A stretch of 64,000 nucleotides of DNA from a virus: positions 1-64,000 of IMG/VR virus record IMGVR_UViG_3300042516_004698; one strand, written 5' to 3'. The translations under genes and the position numbers were made by a program. Positions 43,685 to 55,100 of the stretch are shown piece by piece (the first letter of the stretch is position 1; every line of letters begins with the position of its first letter). The notes under the pieces were generated by a model, which was not told the DNA's origin, ran no database searches, and saw nothing but the letters and a program-made list of their open reading frames with translations.

Positions 43685-46600
43685 ATGCCTGTACGTAATC
43701 AAAATTGGTACGATCTGCAAGCTGGTAGGCGCTACCCGCTTGACGATCTCAGCACCGGTTTAGACGATGCTGGCGCATTTATTGACGACAGCATCCTAGT
43801 CGATTGCCACATACGCTTTCCAAATAATCTCGGCGCGGTGGCTTTTGTGCAGGCCATCACGGTATCCAATACGCTTGTTACCGTGCTTATTGGTACGGCT
43901 GACGCAGCGCACACGCAGAGCAGCATACGCACAATAGCGGCCGTAAATATTGCGAAGCCGGCGCAGCTGAATAAAAACTACCCGATAACCGCGCTTATTC
44001 CGGGCGTCGCCGGTTGGGTAGTTTTCGGCGCAGGCATTAAAAATGATTTCATAGCGCGATACGCGACGCCTGCTCAATCACTTATATTGCCGCGATGCGC
44101 CCGGCCTTACCGCCCGTTACCCATTCCGACAATCGGCAAAGTTAACTTAGCTACAGCACTCAGCGGCATTGTGGATCTGGACGTTGTAGCGCCAATTGTG
44201 GCCGAGCGAAAAACAATAACGATCGCTGGTAAAGTTGTTGCCGCTATTGAGTTTCGATTAGACGGCAATTTAACGAACGTAGAGTACAATCCGTACGAAT
44301 ACTTTTTGGGTGAGTGCGGACAGCGGCCAGAGAGCGGCACGTGCCCGAAGCAACCCATCGAAACAATCAACGGCGTAACACCCGATTGCGATGGCAACAT
44401 CACAATTATCGGCGACGGTATAAGTGTTTACCCGTTCGTCCCCGGCGGCGGAATAGGGATCGACATACCGCTCGGGCTGGCCGATATCTGCGATAAAAAA
44501 AGATACGAGCCGCCGCGGCAAGGTTCTGATGTGTGTATAAGCTCGTCAAGCAGCCTCGGCAGCAATCCGCCTGTCATCGGGTCATCTTCGTCGAGCGCTG
44601 GTATTGTTGTCCCGCCGTCGTCCAGCTCTAGCTCCTCTACAGCTTCAGCGGCGAGTCAGTCGCTCGGCAGTTTACCGTTTTGCCAGCCATTTACAGGAAA
44701 TATGGCTGAGTTGCTGGCTACAGTATCCGGGCGGTTCACAGCCAGAACGCAACAATCCCCGGAAAAATGTACTGGGCTCAGCTCCGCGTCAATAGCCGGG
44801 CAAGTAGCGCAAATGCGCATGACGCCAGCCGAACTACCTCGCGAGCAATTCGCAGCGGGCGTTAATTCCGCAAATTTCAATAATTGCGCTATTTGGGACG
44901 GTCTGATTGGTAATCTTACTACTGTTGGAAGTAATGGCGGACCCAGCGCATACGGAACTTTTGATCAAACGGGAAACCTACGTCAGTGGTACGACTTCGC
45001 GGGTAATCTCTCGATTCGCGGAATTAAAGGCGGCACGTGGTCTAACAACGATGCGTTCTTCTTGACATCCGCCCCGAGCAGCTTCAGCGAACCGGGAGCT
45101 GCGGACGCATCCATCGGTTTTCGTGTCGCAAGTTCTTTTTCTACGCCTAACCCTTTAAATTTTTCTAACTTCGTGTCTGTTGGCGACATTAATAACACCG
45201 CTGATACTGGTGGCGCAGTAGGCCTCGGTAGTGTAGATTACGCTTACGCTATAGGAAAATATAACGTTACCAATAGTGAATATGTAGAATTTTTAAATGC
45301 TGTCGCCGCAACTGACACGTACGCGCTTTACAATGTTAGTATGGCAGCCGCTCGTGGCGGTATCACTAGGTCGGGCGTTAGTGGCGGGTTTTTCTACACC
45401 GTAAAAACTAATTACGGCAACAAGCCGGTCAACTGGGTGAGTTGGTATGACTGCGCACGGTATTGTAATTGGCTGCACAATGGAAAACCCACTGGACTGC
45501 AAAACAACAGCACGACCGAGGACGGCGCTTATACTTTAAATGGCGTAACTACTGGAAACGCTGTCGTCAAGAACGCCGGAGCAAAATACCACGTCCCAAC
45601 AGAAAATGAATGGTACAAGGCAGCCTATTACAAAGGCGGCGGAACCAATGCTGGTTATTGGCAATATGCAACACAAAGCAACATTGCTCCAACCTGCGTT
45701 AGCGCAAATAGCGTAGGCGATGGGCTTGCCGTACCTAGCTCCAGCTCTAGTAGCTCCAGCTCCAGCAGTCGGTCAAGCTCCAGCTCCAGAAGCTCTAGTA
45801 GCTCTAGCTCCAGTAGCTCGTCGCCGCGGCCTAATGCGGTGTCAAATATTACAGCTACTACAACAAGCGCGACAACAGTATTGCTGACGTGGTTTTCAAA
45901 TAACCCTGACTGGCAATATTTTTCTGTGTCTTTTTCACAGGTAGCGCCAGCAGGCGGTGGCGGTATATATTATCTAGGTCCGCCTAATTTTCCCGGATCA
46001 AGCAATATAAGATCGTGGACGCTGCCGGGTGTTGTAAGCAGTTATCGCTATCAAGTTACAATTACACCGCGGGCAAACGCCACCACTAGCGCCGCGGCCG
46101 TGGGGCCATCTGATTCGATTACGTTCACAGCGGCGTACAATTCCAGCTCGAGTAGTAGCTCTAGTTCGCTGTCTAGCTCAAGCTCTAGCAGCAGCTCAAA
46201 TTCAGTTAGCTCGTCAAGTTCCAGCTCTAGCAGCAGCTCAAATTCAGTTAGCTCGTCAAGTTCCAGCTCTAGCAGCAGCTCAAATTCAGTTAGCTCGTCA
46301 AGTTCCAGCTCTAGTAGCTTGTCTAGTTCAAGTTCTGTGTCTAGCTCAAGCTCCAGCTCCCGCTCCAGTTCAAGCTCTAACTCCAGCTCGAGCTCCCGCT
46401 CTAGTTCAAGCTCCAGCTCAAGATCAAGCTCTAGCTCAAGATCAAGCTCCAGCTCCCGCTCCAGCTCAAGCTCCAGTTCAAGCTCCAGCTCCCGCTCCAG
46501 CTCAAGCTCAAGCTCCAGTTCAAGCTCAAGCTCCCGCTCCAGTTCAAGCTCAAGCTCCAGTTCAAGCTCAAGCTCCAGCTCTAATTCAAGCTCTAGCTCA

Positions 46601-47371
46601 AGTTCAAGCTCAAGCTCTAATTCAAGCTCTAGCTCAAGTTCAAGCTCAAGTTCCAGCTCCAACAGTTTGTCTAGTTCCAGCTCAGAAATCCCATCTAGCG
46701 CGATCAGCCAATCGAGCTCCGACAGCTTGTCTAGCTCAAGCTCTAGTTCCAGCTCTAATTCACGCTCTAGCTCAAGCTCCAGCTCTAATTCACGCTCTAG
46801 CTCAAGCTCCAGCAGCCGATCAAGCTCCAGCTCAAGCAGTCGGCGCGCTATTACACAATTAAATCAGGTTATATACGCATCAGACGACGTATTTGCGACA
46901 AATATCGCCGTTCTGAAAAATTACCCGACAGATTGGGCCGCAAATAAACGCATATCGACCGAGTTTAAAATTGCGCCGGGCATCACAAATAATGCCGGCC
47001 TCGTATTCAATTATTTACCGCCAACAACGCTTACTGGCGCGCCCACCTATCTTGTCGCCGCTGTCGATGCTGATCGCGGCACGTTTATGTTGCTGCGCTA
47101 TAACGGCTCCACTTTCGTTGCGGAGTACACATTAGCGTTGTCCGCAGCGAATTTTGTGTTCGACGCTACGCAATGGCATAAAATAACAGTTACGCCTGTT
47201 ATTGCCGACGGCGTATCCGGCGTAACTGTGCACTGTACGCTTGCTGATAGCGCCGGCAATCAGCAAGTTGCGTTCAGTGTATCAGTGGCTAATTACGGCG
47301 CACCGATTGGCACCAGCGGAATATTTGCTGATCGGGCGTACACTTATTTCAATAATTTAACGGTTGAGTGA
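43685..47371 (+). CDS. Multidomain adhesin: FGE-like, FnIII, poly-Ser, LamG-like
   Basis: In this 1228-aa product, residues 1-230 carry the RRYPL N-module and an INGVTPDCDGNITI module. Residues about 382-484 look like the C-terminal half of an FGE-sulfatase/C-type-lectin-like domain (VGSNGGPSAYGTFDQTGNLRQW ends the first core, and IGFRVAS closes it). Residues about 495-683 look like the N-terminal half of the same domain type (KYNVTNSEYVEFLNAVAATD, KPVNWVSWYDCARYCNWLHNG, PTENEWYKAAYYKGGG). The halves are therefore in reversed order. Residues 716-817 are FnIII-like, 818-1053 are mostly serine, and 1054-1228 are a concanavalin/LamG-like beta sandwich. It is a probable receptor-binding protein. 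Confidence 0.65.
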   Translation: MPVRNQNWYDLQAGRRYPLDDLSTGLDDAGAFIDDSILVDCHIRFPNNLGAVAFVQAITVSNTLVTVLIGTADAAHTQSSIRTIAAVNIAKPAQLNKNYPITALIPGVAGWVVFGAGIKNDFIARYATPAQSLILPRCARPYRPLPIPTIGKVNLATALSGIVDLDVVAPIVAERKTITIAGKVVAAIEFRLDGNLTNVEYNPYEYFLGECGQRPESGTCPKQPIETINGVTPDCDGNITIIGDGISVYPFVPGGGIGIDIPLGLADICDKKRYEPPRQGSDVCISSSSSLGSNPPVIGSSSSSAGIVVPPSSSSSSSTASAASQSLGSLPFCQPFTGNMAELLATVSGRFTARTQQSPEKCTGLSSASIAGQVAQMRMTPAELPREQFAAGVNSANFNNCAIWDGLIGNLTTVGSNGGPSAYGTFDQTGNLRQWYDFAGNLSIRGIKGGTWSNNDAFFLTSAPSSFSEPGAADASIGFRVASSFSTPNPLNFSNFVSVGDINNTADTGGAVGLGSVDYAYAIGKYNVTNSEYVEFLNAVAATDTYALYNVSMAAARGGITRSGVSGGFFYTVKTNYGNKPVNWVSWYDCARYCNWLHNGKPTGLQNNSTTEDGAYTLNGVTTGNAVVKNAGAKYHVPTENEWYKAAYYKGGGTNAGYWQYATQSNIAPTCVSANSVGDGLAVPSSSSSSSSSSSRSSSSSRSSSSSSSSSSSPRPNAVSNITATTTSATTVLLTWFSNNPDWQYFSVSFSQVAPAGGGGIYYLGPPNFPGSSNIRSWTLPGVVSSYRYQVTITPRANATTSAAAVGPSDSITFTAAYNSSSSSSSSSLSSSSSSSSSNSVSSSSSSSSSSSNSVSSSSSSSSSSSNSVSSSSSSSSSLSSSSSVSSSSSSSRSSSSSNSSSSSRSSSSSSSRSSSSSRSSSSSRSSSSSSSSSSSRSSSSSSSSSSSSSRSSSSSSSSSSSSSSSNSSSSSSSSSSSNSSSSSSSSSSSSSNSLSSSSSEIPSSAISQSSSDSLSSSSSSSSSNSRSSSSSSSNSRSSSSSSSRSSSSSSSRRAITQLNQVIYASDDVFATNIAVLKNYPTDWAANKRISTEFKIAPGITNNAGLVFNYLPPTTLTGAPTYLVAAVDADRGTFMLLRYNGSTFVAEYTLALSAANFVFDATQWHKITVTPVIADGVSGVTVHCTLADSAGNQQVAFSVSVANYGAPIGTSGIFADRAYTYFNNLTVE
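46138..46845 (+). repeat. Poly-serine-coding hexanucleotide and 42-bp repeats
   Basis: About 236 residues, mostly Ser, are encoded by alternating AGY and TCN codons, giving an AGCTCN-like 6-nt periodicity. Three identical 42-bp copies (14 codons, containing N-S-V) lie in tandem at 46187-46228, 46229-46270 and 46271-46312, indicating recent slippage or unequal recombination. Occasional Arg, Asn, Leu and Val codons break the runs. Confidence 0.9.
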
Positions 47372-47374
47372 CGT

Positions 47375-48169
47375 ATGAGCGGCGCACGCATAATATTCCC
47401 AGAATTCCGCGACGAGCAGAGTGACTCCCGGTATCCGTTTACAGACACGGCTACACTGACGGCTAACTCCGGTGTAGAGCTACCACGTGACACTTTTATT
47501 GACGCCGCTGTCTACGCAATAGACGCGGTTGCGCCACTGTATATTTCTAGTATCTCCGTTACAGCTAGCGCCGCAACTATTGCTATAAGCGACGAAACAG
47601 GCGACGTTGTTTGCTCTACCGCCTATACGCCGCTGGACCCGCCCGACTCCGGCGAACTGTCTCTCGTCGACAATTACGGCCGTCCGGCTGGCATGCTTCT
47701 GTCGTCGCGCGAGCGTTTAGCGCTAATAGGTGGATGGGAACCAATCACACACGTATTTACGCAAGACGCGACAGAGTTTGTGGCCGGTGTTGCGTATCCG
47801 GCGCAGGAACCCGGCGTGCGCGGCTTAACACTAGCCGCCGACACAGCAGATCTGATCACGGCTGATATCTGGCTCGTAGGCCGCGACGGCATTGTGTTAC
47901 GCGCAGATCCGCCAAACTCCAACGTTATTCGCGTAGATATCGTTGGCGTGCCGTTATTTAAACGTATGGAGTGCCTTGACGGCACGCTGCAGCCGATAGG
48001 CACGTTTGTGCCTAAAACATTTTTGCGGACTGTAAACGGCTACGGACCTGACCAGTTCGGTAACTTTAATATCACAGTAGCGGCCAAAGCCAGTGACGCG
48101 ACTATTTTGCGTATTTATCCAGAAAATGACGTAATCAAAATTACCGCGGCTGGATCAAAGGTGCTGTAA
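47375..48169 (+). CDS. Adhesin-family protein C
   Basis: The 264-aa product has the shared N-module (DSRYPFTDTATL then LPRDTFIDAAVY). A beta-rich middle follows, and then a C-terminal VNGYGPDQFGNFNITVAAK module homologous to the ING modules of its neighbours. It is predicted all-beta. It starts 3 nt after the large adhesin and its stop overlaps the next ATG (TAATG), so the family is one translational unit. It is a probable tail-tip component. Confidence 0.5.
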   Translation: MSGARIIFPEFRDEQSDSRYPFTDTATLTANSGVELPRDTFIDAAVYAIDAVAPLYISSISVTASAATIAISDETGDVVCSTAYTPLDPPDSGELSLVDNYGRPAGMLLSSRERLALIGGWEPITHVFTQDATEFVAGVAYPAQEPGVRGLTLAADTADLITADIWLVGRDGIVLRADPPNSNVIRVDIVGVPLFKRMECLDGTLQPIGTFVPKTFLRTVNGYGPDQFGNFNITVAAKASDATILRIYPENDVIKITAAGSKVL

Positions 48170-49128
48170 TGCCTCGCGCTGGTTTTTACAACGACAACGA
48201 GTACCGGCAATATCCATTTGTATTTGCCAAGCCCGACAGTTTACCTACAGATTTAATTGTAGATTGCGGGTTCATTATGGGTCTCGACAGCGGCTTCGAC
48301 GCGGCGGAGCACTTTGTTTATTTACACCAAATCAGGAAAACCAGCACGCAAATTGAATGCGAATTTCGCACAACCGCGCCGAATGCCGCAAATTCGGCCA
48401 TAGTATTTAAACGCGATTTTGACGCAGAAGAGTGGAGCACAGAATTTGTAGCGGCCGCGCCATCCGGCGCCGATTGCGCCGCCGAACCGTTATGGGAAGG
48501 ATTCATGGTGTCTGGCGTTATGGCCACTACTGTGGCGCTGCTTCCTGCTAACGGTAATGTAAATTTCGTCACTGTCACGCCGTTCACCGCCAACCGTGTC
48601 GTGGAGCCTGCGCGTGTGCAGTCATTGGTTAAAACGTATTTACGATCCGTTAGCTTAGGTAATTATCCTCGTATTATCGCGCCACCCTGTGTCGATGGGC
48701 AACCGGGGATCGTTGCTCCGTCGGACGAGATAATTGTTAACGCAACTTGCCTGAAAGGCCATATACGCTTTAAACCCGGGTTTAATTGCGCAATTAGGCA
48801 ATACGATTCCGCCAATAGAATCACAATAGCCGCGCAAAAAGGCGCAAATACAAACGACGACCCGACAGGCGAACGCTGCCAGTTCGGGAGTGAAATTAAA
48901 CTGTACGCAGACGAGCAGCCCCCGATAATTAACGTATCAACAGGCGCCCGTAGTAAGTTTTTAAGTGGCGGGCCTGCGTGCGATGAGGTTATTACCGGAA
49001 TCAATGGATTAGGCGCGCCAGATGTTAAAATTGTGGGCGGCGCCGGTATTCAGGTTGTCGTAGATCCGGATAACGATCACACTATTAAATTGAAGATCGC
49101 CACAAATCTTTTGACAGAAAACTGTTAG
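48169..49128 (+). CDS. Adhesin-family protein D
   Basis: The 319-aa product starts GFYNDNEYRQYPFVFA, the YP-[LF] N-module, with TDLIVDCGF following. The middle is beta-rich. Residues about 280-319 carry INGLGAPDVKIVGGAGIQV followed by strands, the shared C-terminal ING module. Four neighbouring genes carry recognisable versions of the same modules, so the cluster probably grew by duplication and divergence. Confidence 0.5.
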   Translation: MPRAGFYNDNEYRQYPFVFAKPDSLPTDLIVDCGFIMGLDSGFDAAEHFVYLHQIRKTSTQIECEFRTTAPNAANSAIVFKRDFDAEEWSTEFVAAAPSGADCAAEPLWEGFMVSGVMATTVALLPANGNVNFVTVTPFTANRVVEPARVQSLVKTYLRSVSLGNYPRIIAPPCVDGQPGIVAPSDEIIVNATCLKGHIRFKPGFNCAIRQYDSANRITIAAQKGANTNDDPTGERCQFGSEIKLYADEQPPIINVSTGARSKFLSGGPACDEVITGINGLGAPDVKIVGGAGIQVVVDPDNDHTIKLKIATNLLTENC

Positions 49129-49141
49129 CGGCATTGCAGTT

Positions 49142-52100
49142 ATGTCTGAACCACTCTTCACAAATGAATGCATACCGAATCCGCCGCCGAAGGTAGATTT
49201 CAGGTTTATCGACGTATGCGATATTCCGCCTCCACCGCCGCCTATCTACGACTGCCCGGCGCCGACTTGTCCGCCGTACGATAAACCACCGCCATGCCCC
49301 GAGATAACTCCGGGCAAAACGACTATAACGGTCACGCCAGCACGCGCTGGTTGCCCGCCGCCAACAACACCAACAGGCGGCAAACTTACCGTAACAAAAA
49401 GCGAAGACTGCGCGTTTGAAATAGGCCTAGATCTCACGCTCGTCGTGCCGGAACCGCCGTGTCCGAATATACGGGGCGGTAGCGTTAATGTGACGTCTGG
49501 ATACGCCGGTTGCGTGCCGGGCGAAGGCGGAAAAGTCACAGTTACGCCGCGCCCACCGCCCTGCCCCGATTCAGGCGCAGCGTGTGAGTTCGACATTGAT
49601 GTCGACATCGTAGTGCCGGTACCAATCCCGCCGTGCCCAACAATTAGCGGTAAGCGCGTTACCGTAACTACTGGCTATGGTGACTGCGGCCAAGGCTCCG
49701 GTGGAAAAGTCACAGTGACGCCGCGGCAGAGCACGAACTGCGAAGGCGGTAACTGCGAATTTGATATTGATGTCGATATCGAAGTGCCGTTACCTACGCC
49801 ACCGTGTCCGAATATTACCGGCGGCCGTGTTAATGTAAAGTCTAGCTATGCCGGCTGCCTAACCGACGGCAGCAAAATGTCGGTTCGGCAACCAGTTAGA
49901 CAAGAATGTGATGGCACAGGCTGCGATTTTGAAATCGATCTCGATATCGAAGTGCCGATCCCAACGCCGCCGTGTCCAAACGTTATTTCGTCATACAGAA
50001 CGGTCAGAACCGGCGAAGGCCCGAGTTTAACTACGCGTGTCGAGTCGCGTCCTGATTGCGAAGACGGCAATAATTGCGATATCTACATGGATATCGTGTT
50101 TCCAGAACCGCCGAAACAACCATGCGTTCCGGTTTTTGCGCCCGGAAGCATCACCGTCAGAGAAGCAGATAACCCATCATCAAATAACCAGTTTTTAATT
50201 GAACGCGTACAAAATCCAAACAAACCAGAAGAGTGCACGTATCGTCCGTTTGGCTACATTCAAATACCAAAAATACCGAATATACCGGAGTGGGTAAAAA
50301 ATACGCCCAAAGCGCCGTGTATCCCGACAATCACAGGCGGCGAAATAACCGGAAATAAGGTTAAGGGCAAAATAACGGTGGCTGCACCCACGCCGCCAGA
50401 AGAGCCAGAAGAGCCAAGCAACAATTGCGTCGGCAGCTGTTGGATATTAAATCAAGAGCCGTTTAACATAAATACAGCAGACCCGTTTGGGCCAGTAAAT
50501 ACTGATGTCTGGGGTACTTGCTACCCAATGGGCGCATTTGCGGCAGTTACTGACGAACGATCATGCAAACAATTTGGCGGTACGTACTTTTCAGGTAATG
50601 ATTGCAAGGCTTGTCCGCCGCCACCACCGCAGCCGACGACGCCAACAGTACCTAAACCGTGCAGCGAACTGCAAATCAGCGCGGAGCTTGAGTTAGAAAT
50701 ACCAGAGCCGTGCGTACCTAGATTTACCAAAGGTAAAGTTAACGTATCTTATCAAAAACAAGGCGGCGGTGAGATTACAGTTAATGACTCAACCAGCTGC
50801 AATAGTTGTTACTACCCAGAAAACTCTACTGGAGCAATTCTGGCCGCGGCTGGGCAGGTTGGTGTAAGCGTAGCGCCAGCGGTGTGCGTTGTAGCCGACG
50901 ATAACTTCAGCGCTGACAACTCCACAATGTGCGAGCAGCGTGGCGGCACATGTTTCCCGGGTCCAGACTGCTCGAATAGCTGCAAAGATCTTGAAATATC
51001 TGCCTACGTATACGTGCCGCCTAATTGTCCGGAATTTGAAGACGGCACGATCACAAAAAAAAGCAGCGGCGGCGAAACGTCAACATCTGGCGACAGCGCG
51101 TCAGAAATAGGAACAATAAAAATAACGCCGGCCGGTATCTCGACCCGTACAAATGAAAGCGGCGATGAAGAAACACGCTGTAGATTCGCTATCGCTGCCG
51201 AACTTGATCTTGATGCGATCGGCGCTGGCGGCGGCGGAAAAGATTGCGTTCCCGAAGGCGGCGACATTTCTGTTACTGAAGCCAAAAAAGGCGAAAAGTC
51301 TGGCGGCAAGATTCGCATCGAGACAGAAGCAGACGACAAAGAAGGCTGGTGCAAACAGGCAGGTGATTGCTCACCCGGTTACACGAAAAGCATGTGCCGT
51401 GACGCCGGCGGAGAGTGGTTTCCGACTGAGGGGTGTAGCAAACCGTCGTGCGGTTACACAATCGCAGCCGATATCACTTTACCTACATTAGAAATTGAAT
51501 TTGAGCCGGCTGCGAATGTCGAGCTCGAGCCGATCGAGTGCGATCAGCCAGCCACCATTTCCGCAAATGTTGTTAAAGGGGAAGACGGTAAATACAAAAT
51601 TGAACTTAGCGGTTCGTACCCTGATTGCAGCGCATGCTGTCCGGTTGAAACAGAAGCCGGGATCGGGCCACGGCGGGCAGGGATGCGCCGACTCGGTCTG
51701 ATGACTGCGCCCGCAGATTTGCCACGGCTCTCCGTTTCGTCTAACGGCTACTACACAGGCGATGTACTTGTTATTAATTTAACGTTTACAGACTTTGTGC
51801 AGGTTGTTGATTCGTCTGTAAAATTGGTTATAGATTTAAACTCGCCGGTGGTGGGAAGTAGTACATCAAGCGGGACAAGTTCTTCCGCGACTTCCGGCGA
51901 ATTACCAAATTTGCGCTACGCCGACCTAGAAACAACTAGTGGCGGTAGAACCAGAAAACTTACGTTTACGTACACAATTCAAACAGACGATTTTAGCACC
52001 GGAATTAGAGTGCTACGGCTCACCGACGAATCAACGCCATATTACGCGGCACTTGCGAATAAAGCCGGCAAAAAGCTCGTCAGGCCGTTTACACCGATTA

Positions 52101-55100
52101 GCGCTGACATTTGCATCAATGCCGGTTGCGGATCGTCTAGCTCTAGTTCGAGCTCTAGCTCTAATTCAAGCTCAAGCTCTAGTTCAAGCGCGCGGTCTAG
52201 TTCAAGTAGTTCGAGCAGCCAATCGAGCTCAAGCAGTCGGTCAAGCTCGAGTAGCGTGTCTAGTTCTAGCAGTCGGTCAAGCTCAAGTAGCTTGTCTAGC
52301 TCAAGTAGCCGGTCAAGCTCAAGTAGCTTGTCTAGCTCAAGTAGCCGGTCAAGCTCTAGCAGCTTGTCTAGTTCGAGCAGCTTGTCTAGTTCTAGCAGCC
52401 GGTCAAGCTCAAGTAGCTTGTCTAGTTCTAGCAGTCGGTCAAGCTCAAGTAGCGTGTCTAGTTCTAGCAGCCGGTCAAGCTCAAGTAGCCGGTCAAGCTC
52501 TAGCAGCCGGTCAAGCTCTAGCAGTTCTTCCAGCTCAAGCAGTCAATCAAGCTCAAGCAGTCAATCAAGCTCAAGTAGCCGGTCAAGCTCAAGTAGCCGG
52601 TCAAGCTCTAGCAGCCGGTCAAGCTCTAGCAGTTCTTCTAGCTCAAGTAGTCAATCAAGCTCAAGTAGCTTGTCTAGTTCTAGCAGTCAATCAAGCTCAA
52701 GTAGCTTGTCTAGTTCTAGCAGCTTGTCTAGCTCTAGTAGCCGGTCAAGCTCGAGTAGCGTGTCTAGTTCGAGTAGCTTAAGCAGTTCTTCCAGCTCAAG
52801 CAGTTCAGACAGTTCGAGTAGTTCGCGCAGCTCCTCCAGCTCAAGCAGTCAATCAAGCTCAAGTAGCTTGTCTAGCTCTAGTAGCCGGTCAAGCTCGAGT
52901 AGTTCTTCCAGCTCAAGCAGCTCAAGTAGTTCAAGTAGTTCGTCTAGCTCGCGTAGTTCAAGTAGTTCGCGCAGCTCTTCCAGCTCAAGTAGTTCGAGTA
53001 GTTCGAGTAGTTCGAGTAGTTCAAGTAGTTCAAGTAGTTCCAGCTCGCGCTCGAGTAGTTCCAGTTCTTTTGCGCCAAGCGATATACAACTTTCTAACAA
53101 CAATGTTTTAGAGAACCGACCAGTTGGAACAGTTGTCGGTACAATTTTTTCTGTTTATGCCGGTACTCGCGGTTCGGCCAACTTTACGCTAGTCACGGGA
53201 ACCGGCAGTACAAACAATGCATCGTTTAAAATAGTAAATAATGAACTGCAAACAAATGCAGTGTTTGACTACGAAACAAAAAATAGCTACTCAGTCCGTA
53301 TACGCGCGACAGAGCCGAACAATGCCGCGCTGTACGCTGAAAAAGCGTTCAATATTGCCGTGCTCAACGCCGTCGAGGTGCCCGGCCCTCCGCAGGGTCT
53401 CGTTGCCGATCAACATGCTCGATGCGTTGATTTGAAATGGTCTATATCGCTAGATACTGGCGGCGGTACGATTACAGAATACATTATTGAGCGGTCAGAA
53501 AACGGCAGCACGTGGACCGAAGTTACCAGAGTTTCCGCTTCAACGCCGCTCGGCGGGCCGCGATACGACTTCGCCGAAAGTCTAACGCTAGATATCCGTA
53601 AACCGTACACTTTTCGCGTTGCTGCCGTAAACGAAGCGGGACGCGGGGCCAACAGTAATATTGCTGGACCTGTTACGCTTTGCCCGTGCGACGCCGATGT
53701 TGACGGCGGTGCAGGCGGCGCGGCGCCGCAACCGAACGATACATGCGGCTCGTGCGCAACAGACGGCGGTACGGCGAACGCTGGTTTTACCGGCGCCGCC
53801 GGCGAGTGCCAAGAACAGCGCAAATCGTCGAGCTCTAGCTCGCTTATCGCGACAGCGTTTAAAGTCTGCACCGACCTCGGCGACTGCTTGGCGTTTGTGG
53901 GTATCGGGACGCCTATTCCAGACTGCACAACTTGCCCAACGCCCTGCGCGGCTACAGTGTTGGCAAGCGGTAATTGCGAATATGATGTTCCGCGCTTGAA
54001 CGTTAGAAACGGTCTTGGCGGGCGTGTCTCCACGTACACCGGCCCCACTAAGACCGCAGGCTATAGCGGCAGCATTACGGTCAGCTGCAATAACGGAGCG
54101 CTTACAACCACAAACGTTACGTGCGTAGAAAACAACTGCACAGCGCAACGCTATGCGCCAATAAATCAAGCGTGCGCGTACGACATTCCGGCTATGACTG
54201 CTGGGCAGACGCTGACAATAAATACAAACACAGCCGGTTACAGCGGTCAAATAACAGCCGTATGCAGCGCTGGTAAGCTTACGTTTACGCAAACGACTAC
54301 CTGCACAGAATTACCGTGCGCCTACACAACTTTCACAAGCCCAGCCGGTTGCGTATTTGCTAACCCGCAAGGAGCCGGTGTTCAAGTGCAGAGTCCGTGG
54401 ACGGGCGCGGCGGTTCTCATTCAAAATACGCGCGTCGGCTACACAGGCCAGCCGTACTCAGGCTCCGCAACCGCGACGTGCTTGCGTGGCGTAATGAGTT
54501 TTACAGATGTCGTATGCAACTCAAACTGCTTAGGCGCAAATACAACACACGGCACGTGCACATTTACAACTGGCGACGCTACTACATACGTATTGAACCA
54601 TAATGCAGTGCGTGATTACGTTTCAACAAATCCCCCCAGCGTTGTAAGCGGCACAGCCACCGCTATTTGCAATAACGGAACAACGCAATGGCAAGCGCAG
54701 TCATGCACTGGCGCACCTGCAGCGCCTGTACTCTCAGCTACCGGGGGCGATACCTTGGTGAACGCTACTTGGACGCAAGGCGGAGACGGCGGCGCGCCGT
54801 TAAATCGTTTTGAATTACGCTATGCGACGTTGCCTACCTTCGTGGGCGGCGGCACGCTGGTTCGCGCCCCCGGCGACAGAGCCGCCGCGTTAAACAATTT
54901 AACTAACTACGCAACTTATTACCTGTCGATTCGCGCGGTCAATAACGCTGGTTTTACGAGTCCGTGGAGCAACACGGTAGCCGTTACGCCGTGTGGCGAA
55001 CCGCAGCCTGCAGCGCTAATCAGCGCGGCAATGCTCAACACCGGTGTAACCATAAGGTACACATGCCCGCCAGCGCTGCCAGCCGGTATTCCAGTACCGA

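Noticed and set aside
44829-45140. The lectin-like domain as the variable region of a diversity-generating retroelement
   Set aside because: No reverse transcriptase and no second template-like copy of the segment is visible in the window, so I keep it only as a possibility for the full genome.
46051-46662. A minus-strand frame reading as a long Glu-Leu alternation
   Set aside because: It is only the antisense reading of the AGCTCN serine-codon repeat. The plus-strand frame continues through into domains on both sides.
51939-52781. A plus-strand frame rich in Gln-Ala-Gln-Val across the serine minisatellite
   Set aside because: It is an alternative frame of the S5X repeat inside the giant adhesin, without SD or conserved domain; repeat DNA keeps all frames open.
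52135-53070. Regularly spaced repeats considered as a CRISPR array
   Set aside because: The period is 18 bp with no unique spacers, and the whole tract is in frame with the adhesin gene.
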